From Desulfosarcina ovata subsp. ovata (GTDB lineage Bacteria > Desulfobacterota > Desulfobacteria > Desulfobacterales > Desulfosarcinaceae): DNA of 64,000 nucleotides. Positions within the stretch are counted from its first letter, which is position 1; every line of letters starts with the position of its first letter. Both the position numbers and the translations under genes were made by a program. A model generated the notes under the pieces. The model saw only the letters and a program-made list of their open reading frames with translations, ran no database searches and was not told the DNA's origin. The DNA lies in assembly GCF_009689005.1 (NCBI RefSeq), contig NZ_AP021879.1:1860001-1924000 (forward strand), in the 5' to 3' direction. Positions 26,728-35,759 of this stretch are shown piece after piece.

Positions 26728-27053
26728 AAAGAGGCCACCATGGCGATGAGTCGATCAACTTCCGTACAACTGAGCTGGCTTCCTATCTCGATGGTGTACC
26801 CATTGGGAGTGTGGATGCGAACGGATGGTTTATTGAAGGAGGCGCTTCCGGTCAGGGATACCGGCAAAAACGATACTCGGTTGTTCCCACCGGATTTGAT
26901 GCGCCGCCGCCAATCATAAAATCGGTGGAGAATCAGGTCATGCTGTACACAATAGGCCCTTTGGCTCAGACCGCTTGCCTGCCACCGCTCGATATGCGTT
27001 TGCCAAAAGTTTCGCCTTTGCTGGGGATCGAATGAATCGTAGTCTTCCGGCAT
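26724..27053 (-). CDS. tnpA: IS66 accessory protein TnpA
   Basis: The 109-residue protein carries a helix-turn-helix region near residues 12-50 (FWQTHIERWQASGLSQRAYC, then VQHDLILHRFYDWRRR) and the C-terminal IHTPNGYTIEIGS motif of IS66 TnpA. It is the first gene of the IS66 operon, overlapping tnpB by four bases. Confidence 0.88.
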   Translation of the reverse strand: MPEDYDSFDPQQRRNFWQTHIERWQASGLSQRAYCVQHDLILHRFYDWRRRIKSGGNNRVSFLPVSLTGSASFNKPSVRIHTPNGYTIEIGSQLSCTEVDRLIAMVASL

Positions 27054-27255
27054 GATATCTTCTCCTTTCTCTGGAGAAGGATATTGCCATGCCTGGTCGT
27101 CCTTGTGAAGATGGGGTTTATTGGCTGCTTACGTTTAAAAAGTGGCCTCTCTTTCGATCGGCCATCGCTTGATCATTCAACTTTCTCACGGTGTGGATCA
27201 AATCAGTACTGAAATACTGCGTAATTCGAAGGCAAGGGTGATTCCCCATAGTCTT

Positions 27256-28293
27256 TCAAATCCTTGTAATCACCTTTTCTAGCATCCTCGTGAATTGTTG
27301 CATTTTAAATTTCGTACGAACCTTTATAGAAGCACGAAGTGCCATCTCCTCTGCTTCAAATGGATCATCAAGAATTGATTGAATCTCATCGGCCATTGCA
27401 TCAATGCTTGTTGAAGTCGTGTATCGAACGTGTTTTTTATCCTGCAGGTACTCTGAAAGAACTGGTGTCTTTGTAGCCACTGTCGGTATGCCCAAGGCTG
27501 AACTTTCCAGCAATGCCCGGATACCAGAAAGATGACTTGTTCCTTGCTTCAGAGGAATCACAGCCATGGCAGAATTTGAGTAAAGTTCAAACAACTGCGT
27601 ATAGGTAATGTTCTGGAATACCTGGACAAGATTTGAAGACAGGGCTTTTTGGGGTGCTAGATAAGGGAGAGTTACAAGTTTTAACGCTACTCCAAGCTTC
27701 TCGCATGCCGAAAAAAGGGTATCAAAGTCTCGCCCCAGATCTCTTCCTACTGCGAAAACATAATTTCTTTTCTTTGGTTTCTTTATATGCTCTGGGTAAA
27801 AATTTGTGTCTATACAATAAGGCATTACATCGAAACGCGATATCGGCAGTTCAAAAGCTTCTGCCCATTGAAGGGCCTGTTGCATCGAATAGCAACATAC
27901 AGCACTCGCATATTTAAGGTTATAAGCAATCGCCATGCGCCTGTGCCGCCGTAAAGGGATATCGAACATGGCATCAAGGTAAATTAACGGTTTACCTAGA
28001 AGCCTTGCCTCTGTAAGCAGAGTTGCCGAAAAATCGTCCTTTACAATAATGATATCACTTTTCCGCATATTTCTTATTGTAGTTGGGCAGGGGAGTTCGC
28101 AAATCCGCTTTAAATTTCGTCTCAAATGCCCCGCTCTACCTTCCCACCTGGAGTCCGATATCTCTGCATCCCATCCAAGATTACGAAGTTCAAATAAGCC
28201 ATAAAGGCGATCACTAGGAACGAGGCCTTTTTTGACTTCTGTAAGTCGAGGATTCGCGCGATCAGGGAAGAGAAAAAGAAGTTTTGAGTTCAT
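27256..28293 (-). CDS. Glycosyltransferase family 4-like
   Basis: The 345-residue protein starts MNSKLLFLFPDRANPRLTEV. DIIIVKDDFSATLLTEAR lies in the N-terminal Rossmann half, and YVFAVGRDLGRDFDTLFSAC and IPLKQGTSHLSGIRALLESS in the C-terminal half. The usual ExxxxxxxE is modified to HLSGIRALLES, so it is a distant member. I start at 28293 (ATG MNSK) since the extra 11 residues of the longer frame fall in a repeat. It is separated from the next upstream EPS gene by two IS elements, which may have cut the operon. Confidence 0.82.
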   Translation of the reverse strand: MNSKLLFLFPDRANPRLTEVKKGLVPSDRLYGLFELRNLGWDAEISDSRWEGRAGHLRRNLKRICELPCPTTIRNMRKSDIIIVKDDFSATLLTEARLLGKPLIYLDAMFDIPLRRHRRMAIAYNLKYASAVCCYSMQQALQWAEAFELPISRFDVMPYCIDTNFYPEHIKKPKKRNYVFAVGRDLGRDFDTLFSACEKLGVALKLVTLPYLAPQKALSSNLVQVFQNITYTQLFELYSNSAMAVIPLKQGTSHLSGIRALLESSALGIPTVATKTPVLSEYLQDKKHVRYTTSTSIDAMADEIQSILDDPFEAEEMALRASIKVRTKFKMQQFTRMLEKVITRI

Positions 28294-28326
28294 ATTATAC
28301 CTTCTGAGCGGTGTTAAAATTTGCAA

Positions 28327-28399
28327 TCACCGACACCCCGCTTAGCGGGTGGTTTGATGAAGCCCCATCCGAGGAGGGCGATGTTGTTGGGAAAGCCCT
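28327..28399. repeat. Intergenic repeat element A
   Basis: Nearly identical to 15597-15667 (CCGCTTAGCGGGTGG, GATGAAGCCCCATCCGAGGA). The palindromic CCGCTTAGCGG forms a short stem. It lies directly before the GT4 gene at 28293. Confidence 0.75.
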
Positions 28400-28467
28400 C
28401 AGACCACTGTATTTCGACGGCATGCTCAAACATAGATAGAGGCTCCTGAATAACGATTTTTGTTCCG

Positions 28468-29970
28468 TCACAACTGGGCTGATGGTGATAAAGGCCCCAA
28501 TGCGATGTAAAATCCACGTTGAACCAAAAGCATTCTTGCTCTGTGAAAAACGAAAAAAAGAAGGGTGGCCAGCCACCGCTTCAGATACATCATCAGAAAG
28601 CTCAGCATGATCGCGGTTTCACTTGTATGCGAAAGCTTGGTCATGATCCGATTCAAACTATAGCGGCGTTTGCCCTGTCCGAACTTGCCTTCAACCGCAT
28701 TGCGATCGACCTCATCTTGTCGGGCTTGCTTTTTGGCGGCTTTGAGTTCTTCGGCATTTGCCGCAGTCACCTTTGGTGGTCGCCCTAACTTGGGACCCGA
28801 CAGGCGGATCTTGTGATCTTTGCAGTACCGCCGGTTCTCCCGATTACGATAAATCTTGTCTGCATGGACCGACTCCGGATAGCAGCCAAACCGCTTTCGG
28901 TAGGCTTTGATCTGAGCAATGAGATCAACCCCCTCGTTGAAGTTGTCCCAACTGATCCGGTCCACAAAGCTGATACCGTCGACAAGGCTGATGCTGATCT
29001 TGGCTCCAAACTCCGTATCCGATCCGGCCTTGCCGCGTTTGATGGGACGCACATGCGGTTGGCTGATGCTCACGATGCGATCGTCAATGCGCACGCTGCT
29101 ATGGTCGTACATCCATTGCTGCTGGCGCTGGACCTCGGCGATAACCAGCAGGTCTTTGTATAAACCCCGACCAAGGACGCCTATTCCGGTGTGTTGGGCC
29201 AGCTGATCGATGGATTTGAGGTTGCGTCGCAAATAGCCAAGCTGCTGACGCCGGCAACGCCGCATCTTCTTACGACTGACGCGCTTGTCCTTGGCCACCG
29301 ACAGAAACTGTTTCCTGGCCCGTTGCCGATAGGTACGCGGCTTTTTATGCCCTCTTTCACGGACCTTGTGAAGTTCATCGATGATCTGTTCCCTCTTCTC
29401 ACGGGCCTTATTGAGGAGTTTGAGATCTGTCGGGTATGTGATGTCCGCGGGTGCGCAGGTAGCATCCACCAGCAACTGCCCTTGATTGAAAAGGGGTTGC
29501 TGCTCGCCGCTTCCATCATTGCTGTCTTCTTGAATCGGTGGCGGATCCTGTGGCGACTTTTGGTTTTCACGAACCTTTTGGGCGATGGCATTGTTTACCT
29601 GGTTGAGAACATCCGCAGGAAAACGCTTGCGAAAATGAACGAACAGGGATGCATCGAACGGAGGTTCGGTGATAAATGCCTTTAACCCACAAAAGTACTG
29701 GAGATACGGGTTCTCAGTGATCTGCTCGACACAGTCTCTGTCACTTACGCCCAGCTCTTCTTTGATGATCAATGCCGCCAGGGCCATCCTGACCGGTAGC
29801 GCCGGATGACCCGTACCGGAACGTGATAAGTTCTTCTGATAGCGTTCTTCGAACTGCTCCCAGGGGATCAAGGCGGCTAATTTCACCCACTTGTTGTCGC
29901 GTGACAGGTGCCCTTGAAAGGGCAGGGAAAATTCAACGAATTCGAGCTGCTTCAAATTGTGTTTGTACAT
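28468..29970 (-). CDS. IS5/IS1182-type DDE transposase
   Basis: The protein of about 500 residues starts MYKHNLKQLEFVEFSLPFQG (29970) with a DUF772 region: PALPVRMALAALIIKEELGV, then PYLQYFCGLKAF and FDASLFVHFRKR. The catalytic part has LLVDATCAPADITYPTDLKL (first Asp) and VHADKIYRNRENRRYCKDH (second), and RNAVEGKFGQGKRRYSLNRI carries the Glu. No internal stop. The last 20 residues (GFYIALGPLSPSAQL) may be read-through beyond the original end. The upstream end is at about 30094 (AGGGCCTGCTGGACAATCAG on the minus strand); the other end is unclear. Confidence 0.88.
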   Translation of the reverse strand: MYKHNLKQLEFVEFSLPFQGHLSRDNKWVKLAALIPWEQFEERYQKNLSRSGTGHPALPVRMALAALIIKEELGVSDRDCVEQITENPYLQYFCGLKAFITEPPFDASLFVHFRKRFPADVLNQVNNAIAQKVRENQKSPQDPPPIQEDSNDGSGEQQPLFNQGQLLVDATCAPADITYPTDLKLLNKAREKREQIIDELHKVRERGHKKPRTYRQRARKQFLSVAKDKRVSRKKMRRCRRQQLGYLRRNLKSIDQLAQHTGIGVLGRGLYKDLLVIAEVQRQQQWMYDHSSVRIDDRIVSISQPHVRPIKRGKAGSDTEFGAKISISLVDGISFVDRISWDNFNEGVDLIAQIKAYRKRFGCYPESVHADKIYRNRENRRYCKDHKIRLSGPKLGRPPKVTAANAEELKAAKKQARQDEVDRNAVEGKFGQGKRRYSLNRIMTKLSHTSETAIMLSFLMMYLKRWLATLLFFVFHRARMLLVQRGFYIALGPLSPSAQL

Positions 29971-30094
29971 GATTTTCGTGTCAGAAGGCGCAAGGTTTTT
30001 GGAAAGAATTGATGGATCTTCGTGCACTTACGGCACCAAATATAGCAAATTAAAGTAAATTTTTCAAGTGCTTACTGATTGTCCAGCAGGCCCT

Positions 30095-30302
30095 AAATAA
30101 AAATGGTCAGGCATCGTATGTCCTTCAAACAACTCAATCTCTTTTTGCAGACACGGACGGATCCTGGGCAATCAATCCGATCCTTTTCAAAATTCCAAGT
30201 ATAACGTCTCTTGTAGATACTTCGATAAAAATACGATGTGATATTTGCAGTCCCATCTGACATGTAATAGTGATTTTCAATCTCGCATAGGTTCTTTCTT
30301 AT
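30095..30302 (-). pseudogene. IS200-type tnpA remnant
   Basis: A minus-strand frame reads SLLHVRWDCKYHIVFLSKYL, then after stops LQKEIELFEGHTMPDHFYL. This matches the first half of the IS200-type TnpA at 20543 (HVRWDCKYHLVIAPK and the HUH block, here mutated to DHFYL). It is cut by the IS1182-like element on one side and by IS4 on the other. GAAAGAACCTAT before it equals the ribosome-binding region of the other copy. Confidence 0.68.
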
Positions 30303-30311
30303 ATTTCCCCT

Positions 30312-31636
30312 CAGCAATATCCGGTTAGGTCTTTGCACATAAATGTTGATGTTCCCGCTCTTTAAAAAATTGAGGACCTGGCTCAACTCCAGCGGACACA
30401 CGAAGTTCATTTTGTATTTTGATCCGTAACTCTCGAACCCGCTTTATAGTGACCGGCTCACCATGGTTTTCATAACAATGGATGGCAAGCAGAAGATAGG
30501 TAATGAGGCCACCAAAAACTTGTACCATCAAGCCGTGCTTTGTTCTGGCAATTAAATGATAGACCCTCAGATGGCGTTTCCACCAAGCAAAGAAGTTTTC
30601 AACATCCCATCTGAGTTTATAAACTTCGGCGATTTGCTCGGCTGTCAGATCTCTTCGATCCGTAGCGATCCAGTAATCGACGCCTTCAACCCGGTACCCT
30701 ACGAGTCGAACAGGTTTTTGTGACTGATTTTTGTTTTCCTTGGTACCAAGCAGCACTTCGGCATCATAGAAGACGATACTCTCCGGACAGACATCATTTG
30801 CAAAAACAACAGTTTTGACCGTGCTGGCTTTGATCCGAATAATGAAATGCTTGTTTTGATCTTGCAAATGATCAAACAGGGCATGCTCTTGGTATCCTCG
30901 ATCGGCAACCACGGTATGGCCAGCAGGGGTGATAGGATCGACAAAGGGCCTTTCAGCTCCATTGCCGTCCGTGAAGAAAATTTTCGATGGAATCCCGCGG
31001 TTCAAATCAAGGCCAAAGTGGATTTTACATTTTTTGGAGCGATTACGGTAATCCGCCCAGAGCATGGACATAGTTGCATCGATGAGTGAACCATCAAGGG
31101 CAATAAGTTTGCCGAAATCGGGGCAACGATTGGGGAGTAAGCCAGATGCCTTTTGGCGGAGTTTTTCGAAAACAATTTGGAGTTGTTCGAGCCCTCTTGA
31201 GTTGATGGCTTCCGAGAAGCTGCTTTTTTTTATGCCATTTTCCGGGGCTATGTTTTCCCGAGCAAAGTCATCCTCCTCAAGGACCTGAAGCATGTGGCGG
31301 GCAGAGACATGCTCTTCGAGGTGGTAGAAAATCAACATTTTCAATTGGTCTTCGAAGGTCATCTTAAGAGGTCTGTCTCCACGTGACGCGAGCGCTGGTA
31401 TTTCAGGCATAATGTATTCAACAGGTTGTAAAAATTGAAAAAATGAATCTGAGCGAAGTTTACTCTGATACGGCTGGAATGACCTCGGCATATAACTTCC
31501 TGTAATTATAGTATATAACTACAGACCGCCGAAAAAATTTTTATTTATTTGTCAAGAGAAAAACTCACTTTTTTTCATTTTTTTAGCCGTTTATGAGTGC
31601 ATAAAACGAAAGCAAGAACCTAACCGGACATTACTG
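30312..31636. mobile_element. IS4-family insertion sequence, complete
   Basis: Ends CAGCAATATCCGGTTAGGT (30312-30330) and the imperfect reverse complement ACCTAACCGGACATTACTG (31618-31636). The 9-bp target duplication ATTTCCCCT is at 30303-30311 and 31637-31645. Length is 1325 bp. Target is the 5' flank of the IS200-type remnant. Confidence 0.92.
30325..31491 (-). CDS. IS4-family transposase
   Basis: The 388-residue protein has FGKLIALDGSLIDATMSMLW (first Asp), HTVVADRGYQEHALFDHLQD (second) and YKLRWDVENFFAWWK. The last fits the IS4 Y-(2)-R-(3)-E-(6)-K signature and includes the catalytic Glu. No frameshift. It is unrelated in sequence at first sight to the IS4 transposases at 9334 and 18884, so three IS4 lineages are present. 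Confidence 0.93.
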   Translation of the reverse strand: MPRSFQPYQSKLRSDSFFQFLQPVEYIMPEIPALASRGDRPLKMTFEDQLKMLIFYHLEEHVSARHMLQVLEEDDFARENIAPENGIKKSSFSEAINSRGLEQLQIVFEKLRQKASGLLPNRCPDFGKLIALDGSLIDATMSMLWADYRNRSKKCKIHFGLDLNRGIPSKIFFTDGNGAERPFVDPITPAGHTVVADRGYQEHALFDHLQDQNKHFIIRIKASTVKTVVFANDVCPESIVFYDAEVLLGTKENKNQSQKPVRLVGYRVEGVDYWIATDRRDLTAEQIAEVYKLRWDVENFFAWWKRHLRVYHLIARTKHGLMVQVFGGLITYLLLAIHCYENHGEPVTIKRVRELRIKIQNELRVSAGVEPGPQFFKEREHQHLCAKT

Positions 31637-31685
31637 ATTTCCCCTCGGAGCTTTCCCTTTTTAACAAACTATTATCATATGTCAA

Positions 31686-31756
31686 TCTCGCCATATCTGT
31701 TCGAACCTCTTTTGGTTGCTCGGGCATAGCCCAAGGCTTAATTTACTGCAACTATG
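31686..31756. repeat. Intergenic repeat element B
   Basis: CGAACCTCTTTTGGTTGCTC then GGGCATAGCCCAAGGCTTAA, same as 15671-15714 and 35693-35759. It ends at the stop codon of the GT4 gene (31752), so it may act as its terminator or 3' end. Confidence 0.75.
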
Positions 31757-32945
31757 CATGCCGCACCCCCATATCTAAAGATAGCTGTTTCTTAACCTCC
31801 GCGAAGTATCGACGTTGATCAAGTGCAATTACTGCTCTTTGACGTGCTCTATTTGCCAAATAAGTTCGTTCCACAGGGTTTTCAATAAGGCGTGATAGAG
31901 TTTCAGCAAGTCCGTATATATCTCCAGGATCAACCAAAATTGCTGCGTTACAATTACCAACAATCTCCGGGACACCTCCAACCCGGGTGGTAATGAGAGG
32001 TTTCCCAGCTGCAAGGGCCTCAGATACTGCAGATGGGCAGGCATCTCCCCAAATCGATGGGACAACAACAATATCAGCCCTTTTAATATGCGATTCAGTA
32101 CTTTGTACTTCCCCAAGAAAAGTAAATAATCCTCTAAGTCTTAAATTATTCGCCAAACTCTTAAAGTATTGTAAATCAGGTCCATCACCAGCATAAAAAA
32201 CTTCGAAATTATTAAGATAAAATCTATCTCTGAGTAATGCAGTCGCCTCTATCAGAATGGCTATACCTTTGTAAATTGTTGCGCGCCCGCCACAATAAAT
32301 CTTTATTGGTCCAGAGTGATTAGACATATCGAATGGCGCAAATTTCTCTATATCCACTCCATTTAAAATTTTTACTACACGGCTTGATGGTACTTTCGCT
32401 TTTACAACAAGCCTTCTGCGGACGAAATTAGAAACCGTATAGACTCGTGTCGCTTGGATGAATGGCATTCGACAAAAAATCCATTTAATAAAACCAATAA
32501 AACCTCTTTCAGGCTTTGCTGGGTTTGGGTCTGGAACAGAGACCCGATTATGTACAATAATAGAGCGAACACCAGCAATTCGATACAACGCATAATAAAA
32601 ACTCGTAGTCGGTTGGTCAGTAAGGTAAATATGGCGAATATTATGAGCTTTTATTTCTCGAATCCAATTAAAGATATCTTTTACGCTTCTTGACAATGGT
32701 TGAAGTTCCAGAATACCATCAAAAACACTTTCAGTTGGCCATCCTATATCAGGAACGAAATGCTTGAATGATACCAATGATGCAATTTCATTCTCTTTGC
32801 TAAAAATAGCAATTTGCTCGAAAAGACGATAAATATTTTTCCATGCATAGCCAGTTCTGTTTGAGTAATTCGATGCCATTAAAATGCTTGGCTTTTTATT
32901 ATCTGCTGATTTTTTCAAAATCCGAATCCTAAGAATAAAAGACAA
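31752..32945 (-). CDS. Glycosyltransferase family 4
   Basis: The 397-residue GT-B protein has IRHIYLTDQPTTSFYYALYR in the N-terminal half. VSNFVRRRLVVKAKVPSSRV and KILNGVDIEKFAPFD lie at the domain hinge, then IYCGGRATIYKGIAILIEAT and VVPSIWGDACPSAVSEALAA. The last corresponds to the nucleotide-sugar ExxxxxxxE region, with D in place of the first E. The start may instead be at MASNYSNRTG. The last codons overlap repeat element B. Role: addition of one sugar in EPS repeat assembly. Confidence 0.87.
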   Translation of the reverse strand: MSFILRIRILKKSADNKKPSILMASNYSNRTGYAWKNIYRLFEQIAIFSKENEIASLVSFKHFVPDIGWPTESVFDGILELQPLSRSVKDIFNWIREIKAHNIRHIYLTDQPTTSFYYALYRIAGVRSIIVHNRVSVPDPNPAKPERGFIGFIKWIFCRMPFIQATRVYTVSNFVRRRLVVKAKVPSSRVVKILNGVDIEKFAPFDMSNHSGPIKIYCGGRATIYKGIAILIEATALLRDRFYLNNFEVFYAGDGPDLQYFKSLANNLRLRGLFTFLGEVQSTESHIKRADIVVVPSIWGDACPSAVSEALAAGKPLITTRVGGVPEIVGNCNAAILVDPGDIYGLAETLSRLIENPVERTYLANRARQRAVIALDQRRYFAEVKKQLSLDMGVRHA

Positions 32946-33218
32946 GCTATCCGTTTTTGAGTAAGTCGTTACTGTTAAGAGAGACTCAAACCAAAAACGG
33001 TCTCTATAATTTTATAGTTGTCTGGTTTTTTTGAAAAACTCCATCATCGTATCTGGCTACATTAAACTACAAAGAAAATCAGAATGATTAAAACCATATT
33101 CGACTGAATTTATAAATTTTTAATCGGACATTCTAAAATAAAATATTTATATTTTTAATATCTTTTTATACAATCATAACCTAAAATTCATCGAAAAAAA
33201 AATCCGCTCCTTATATTT
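32946..33218. other. AT-rich intergenic gap
   Basis: About 270 bases with no ORF or clear hairpin, between two glycosyltransferase genes on the same strand. A promoter is possible but not seen. Confidence 0.4.
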
Positions 33219-34298
33219 TCAGTTATATCTATTTTTGTGTAACCGGTGTGAATGATGGAATTTTAAATGCCTTATGCATAAAATTGGAGCTGCAATGAAA
33301 ATCCTAATGTAGCTTTTAATGTTTCTTAACCAAGTATTTGGATATTGAGTTACTTGTATACCCCAAATAATTGAGCGAAAAATAGCGAACTTATAACAAG
33401 TTATTTTATACAGATAACTCATATTCTTCCAGCGGGGATAATTATATTTTTCAATATGTTTTAAAAGTGTTTCCCATTCTTTGGAAATTTTTTCAAATGA
33501 AAATTCATTAGCTCTTTTTTTTCCATTATTTACAATTTTAATATATTGTTCTGGAGAATCGAGCATTGCTTTTAATGCTTTAATCAGTTCATCAAGTGAG
33601 TTAACAAATATTGCGTCTTCAGTCTCATTAATTATTTCTTTATATCCATACTCTGGGTTAAGAATTGCAGGCACACAGGCAATCCAGGAATTCACTAATT
33701 TATGGCTAGCTTTACTATCAAGATAAAATGGAAATCCATCACGTAGAGCAATTACAACATCGGTAGAGTGGTAGTCTGTCCAGTTGTCTTCATGTATTGT
33801 AAATTTTAGGCCATGTTTTTCACAAAAGTCTTTAAATTTTTCGGAATTAAGTTCTGGAGAAACATGACACTTTTTACCAAAAAAAGATAAACGTTTTATA
33901 TCATTGCTTTTTGGATCTCGAGGTATTATACCATCAATCGGCCAATGTGTTATAAAGAACCTTTTTTTACCATCTGCATGCAGTCCATTCTGTAAGATCT
34001 CAACTTGTGCTGAGAATGCTGGTTCCCTATCAACACGTGCGCAAATAATAAAATTATCAATTGACATTTTTGGTGAAAAATCATCTCGGTGGATTATGTT
34101 TATTGCGTTTTTTTCTAAACTTTCCGAAAGTGTTAAATTTAAAGTAGTGTTTTGCATAATTTTAAAGGTTTTTAGTATGTAGGCTTCTTTTCCAGTTTTG
34201 AATATCCTATCGTCAACGAAACGAACATCGTTAATCGATTGTAGTTTATTTTCATTCAACCATTTGTTAATACCCAAAAAAACAAAATTGAATTTCAT
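33219..34298 (-). CDS. Glycosyltransferase-like protein (GT-B, divergent)
   Basis: In the 359-residue protein, residues about 180-290 (STDVVIALRDGFPFYLDSKA, SHKLVNSWIACVPAILNPEY, YKEIINETEDAIFVNSLDEL) fit the C-terminal half of GT4/GT1-like enzymes, with KLVNSW and ETEDAIFV marking the sugar-nucleotide side. The N-terminal half lacks a recognisable glycine-rich loop. The tail (300-359) is basic and hydrophobic, perhaps membrane-associated. AAGG lies 8 bases before the ATG. It is placed between a GT4 and the O-antigen-ligase-like gene. Substrate unknown. Confidence 0.65.
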   Translation of the reverse strand: MKFNFVFLGINKWLNENKLQSINDVRFVDDRIFKTGKEAYILKTFKIMQNTTLNLTLSESLEKNAINIIHRDDFSPKMSIDNFIICARVDREPAFSAQVEILQNGLHADGKKRFFITHWPIDGIIPRDPKSNDIKRLSFFGKKCHVSPELNSEKFKDFCEKHGLKFTIHEDNWTDYHSTDVVIALRDGFPFYLDSKASHKLVNSWIACVPAILNPEYGYKEIINETEDAIFVNSLDELIKALKAMLDSPEQYIKIVNNGKKRANEFSFEKISKEWETLLKHIEKYNYPRWKNMSYLYKITCYKFAIFRSIIWGIQVTQYPNTWLRNIKSYIRIFIAAPILCIRHLKFHHSHRLHKNRYN

Positions 34299-34375
34299 TT
34301 TTTTTACCTTCTAAACGATTAGAACTCGTCTTTTGGAATAAACATAAATATATTGTCTAAAGTCTGAATAAATGT

Positions 34376-35671
34376 TTATAAAAATTGAGCTATCCTACGT
34401 TCATTTTTCCACATGGCATCAATTATTGCTACAAAAGTAATATGCATCCAAAAAAATGGATAGTAAGCTACAGAGACAAATTGACCAGCGACAAGATATC
34501 CCACAAGTGCCAGATTCATTCCTTTTGTCAATTTATAAATAAATAAATCGTTGGCCATTACTGCCTCTTTACCGATTTTTGATGTATGGTAAAAAGCCAT
34601 AATTATTAACCCAAAATAGATAGTAAGCCCAGTAAAGCCAGTATCAGTTCCAATCTGAATAAATATATTATGTGGCAACTCAACAATGCCCAATTTTGCA
34701 TGATGTGGTATAATAATATCTTCATTATAGTGAAGCTTGTAATAAGGTACAAAATTATAATAACCAACGCCTAACAAGGGATGTTCTTTAATCATTTGCA
34801 AGCCATGTTTCCAATAAAGTAGTCTCTGTATAGACGTATCATCCTTTCCCATATCTTCAAATCTAACTTTTTGTTGATTTGGTAGCAATTGATAACTAAT
34901 CATTAAAATTGCAATAGTGGCAATCAATATCTTGAGGCGGTGCTTAGAAATACCTATCAACATAAAAATTTGGGAAAACAGTGCTATTTGCCCTCCTCTT
35001 GAGCTAGCTCCGAGTACAGTCATCACAGCAGTTATTGGCATGAGATATAACAGCTTGGTTTTCCATTTCTTGAGATGATCTTTGATGCCAATGGTGAAAA
35101 AAAGAGCAATAGGTGCAAAGACAACCATCTGAATCGAAAGTTCTCCGGAATTCTGAAAAAATCCTTGAGGGCCCATCAAGCCCCATTTTGTGAATGCAAA
35201 ACCTCGCATCGCCCAAGTCCGCGCTCCAAAAAAAGAAAGTTTGAAACTTGAAAGCAAAAATATTAATAGTATAATGTAAAAACGTTCTCGTGTTGTAACA
35301 ACCTGCGTTAATACAAAAAATATCACTACCCAACTGAAGTAATCGTTAAATTTATTCCATGAAATTTCAGGCCAAATGGCGTAATAAGATGATAGAATTA
35401 CAATAAACAAATAAAAAAATACATTGGTTGTTATCCCAGACCAATGTATTTTTTTATCTTCTCCTTCAAAAATCCAACCAATGAAAGCTAAGATGATGAA
35501 TGATTGTGCCCATGATGAATAGACATCAAGATAGGGCACCAAAGTTTGAGGGCGAACATATTCGAAAAATAAATACAGGCATGCCATTTTGAAAGCAAAA
35601 CTATCATGCTTAAAAACTTCCCAAACACTTCTAATTTTTAAAGAATAAAGATTCTCTATATTAGTTTGCAT
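34376..35671 (-). CDS. O-antigen ligase/polymerase-like membrane protein (exosortase-associated type)
   Basis: The protein of about 431 residues has 10-12 hydrophobic segments. LYLFFEYVRPQTLVPYLDVY at the start is the hallmark of the O-ligase/polymerase family seen next to exosortases. A large periplasmic loop holds GLQMIKEHPLLGVGYYNFVP and IPHHAKLGIVELPHNIFIQI, the Wzy_C/WaaL His-containing region. I start at MQTNIENLY (35671) since the longer frame runs into repeat element B. It either polymerises EPS repeats or transfers glycan to protein, and with Wzx completes the export pathway. Confidence 0.87.
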   Translation of the reverse strand: MQTNIENLYSLKIRSVWEVFKHDSFAFKMACLYLFFEYVRPQTLVPYLDVYSSWAQSFIILAFIGWIFEGEDKKIHWSGITTNVFFYLFIVILSSYYAIWPEISWNKFNDYFSWVVIFFVLTQVVTTRERFYIILLIFLLSSFKLSFFGARTWAMRGFAFTKWGLMGPQGFFQNSGELSIQMVVFAPIALFFTIGIKDHLKKWKTKLLYLMPITAVMTVLGASSRGGQIALFSQIFMLIGISKHRLKILIATIAILMISYQLLPNQQKVRFEDMGKDDTSIQRLLYWKHGLQMIKEHPLLGVGYYNFVPYYKLHYNEDIIIPHHAKLGIVELPHNIFIQIGTDTGFTGLTIYFGLIIMAFYHTSKIGKEAVMANDLFIYKLTKGMNLALVGYLVAGQFVSVAYYPFFWMHITFVAIIDAMWKNERRIAQFL

Positions 35672-35692
35672 TTGATAATTACCAAATCCTAG

Positions 35693-35759
35693 TCTCGCCG
35701 GACCGGTCCGAACCTCTTCGGGTCGCTCGGGCATAGCCCGAGGTTTAATTTACTGCGAT
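35693..35759. repeat. Intergenic repeat element B
   Basis: CGAACCTCTTCGGGTCGCTC followed by GGGCATAGCCCGAGG. The stem CTCGGGC-ATA-GCCCGAG is perfect in this copy. It lies between the phosphatase and ligase genes, so it could attenuate or terminate transcription. Confidence 0.75.

Larger units (their letters stand above)
24747..27132. mobile_element. IS66-family insertion sequence
   Basis: Ends GTAAGC (24747) and GCTTAC (to 27132) agree over further scattered bases (GTAAGCGTCTAATCAACC against GTAAGCAGCCAATAAACC). The 8-bp target duplication GTTTAAAA is at 24739-24746 and 27133-27140, as normal for IS66. Length is 2386 bp. It carries tnpA, tnpB and tnpC in the standard order, with tnpB damaged. 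Confidence 0.92.
24458..27210 (+). pseudogene. IS5-family transposase split by IS66 and truncated
   Basis: AGGAGG lies just before the ATG at 24458. The 5' part (MVYRKMGNSLGFANLAMASS, then LMLFKCMLLQKWFRINYDP and LENQINDRLSFK) is the N-terminal DUF772 region of an IS5-type transposase. IS66 is inserted at 24747-27132 with target duplication GTTTAAAA. Beyond it, at 27133-27210, a shifted frame reads GLSFDRPSLDHSTFSR, the next block of the same protein. The catalytic domain is missing. Confidence 0.82.

Noticed and set aside
29191-29685. Plus-strand ORF of 164 residues
   Set aside because: Antisense to the IS1182-like transposase, no start site or family pattern.
28440-30098. Complete boundaries of the IS5/IS1182-like element
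   Set aside because: The upstream end is plausible (AGGGCCTGCTGGACAATCAG) but the other side shows only weak similarity near 28485 and no target duplication.
30093-30410. Minus-strand ORF of 105 residues
   Set aside because: It crosses the IS4 end and the IS200-type remnant; the protein-like signal is in another frame (HVRWDCKYHIVF).
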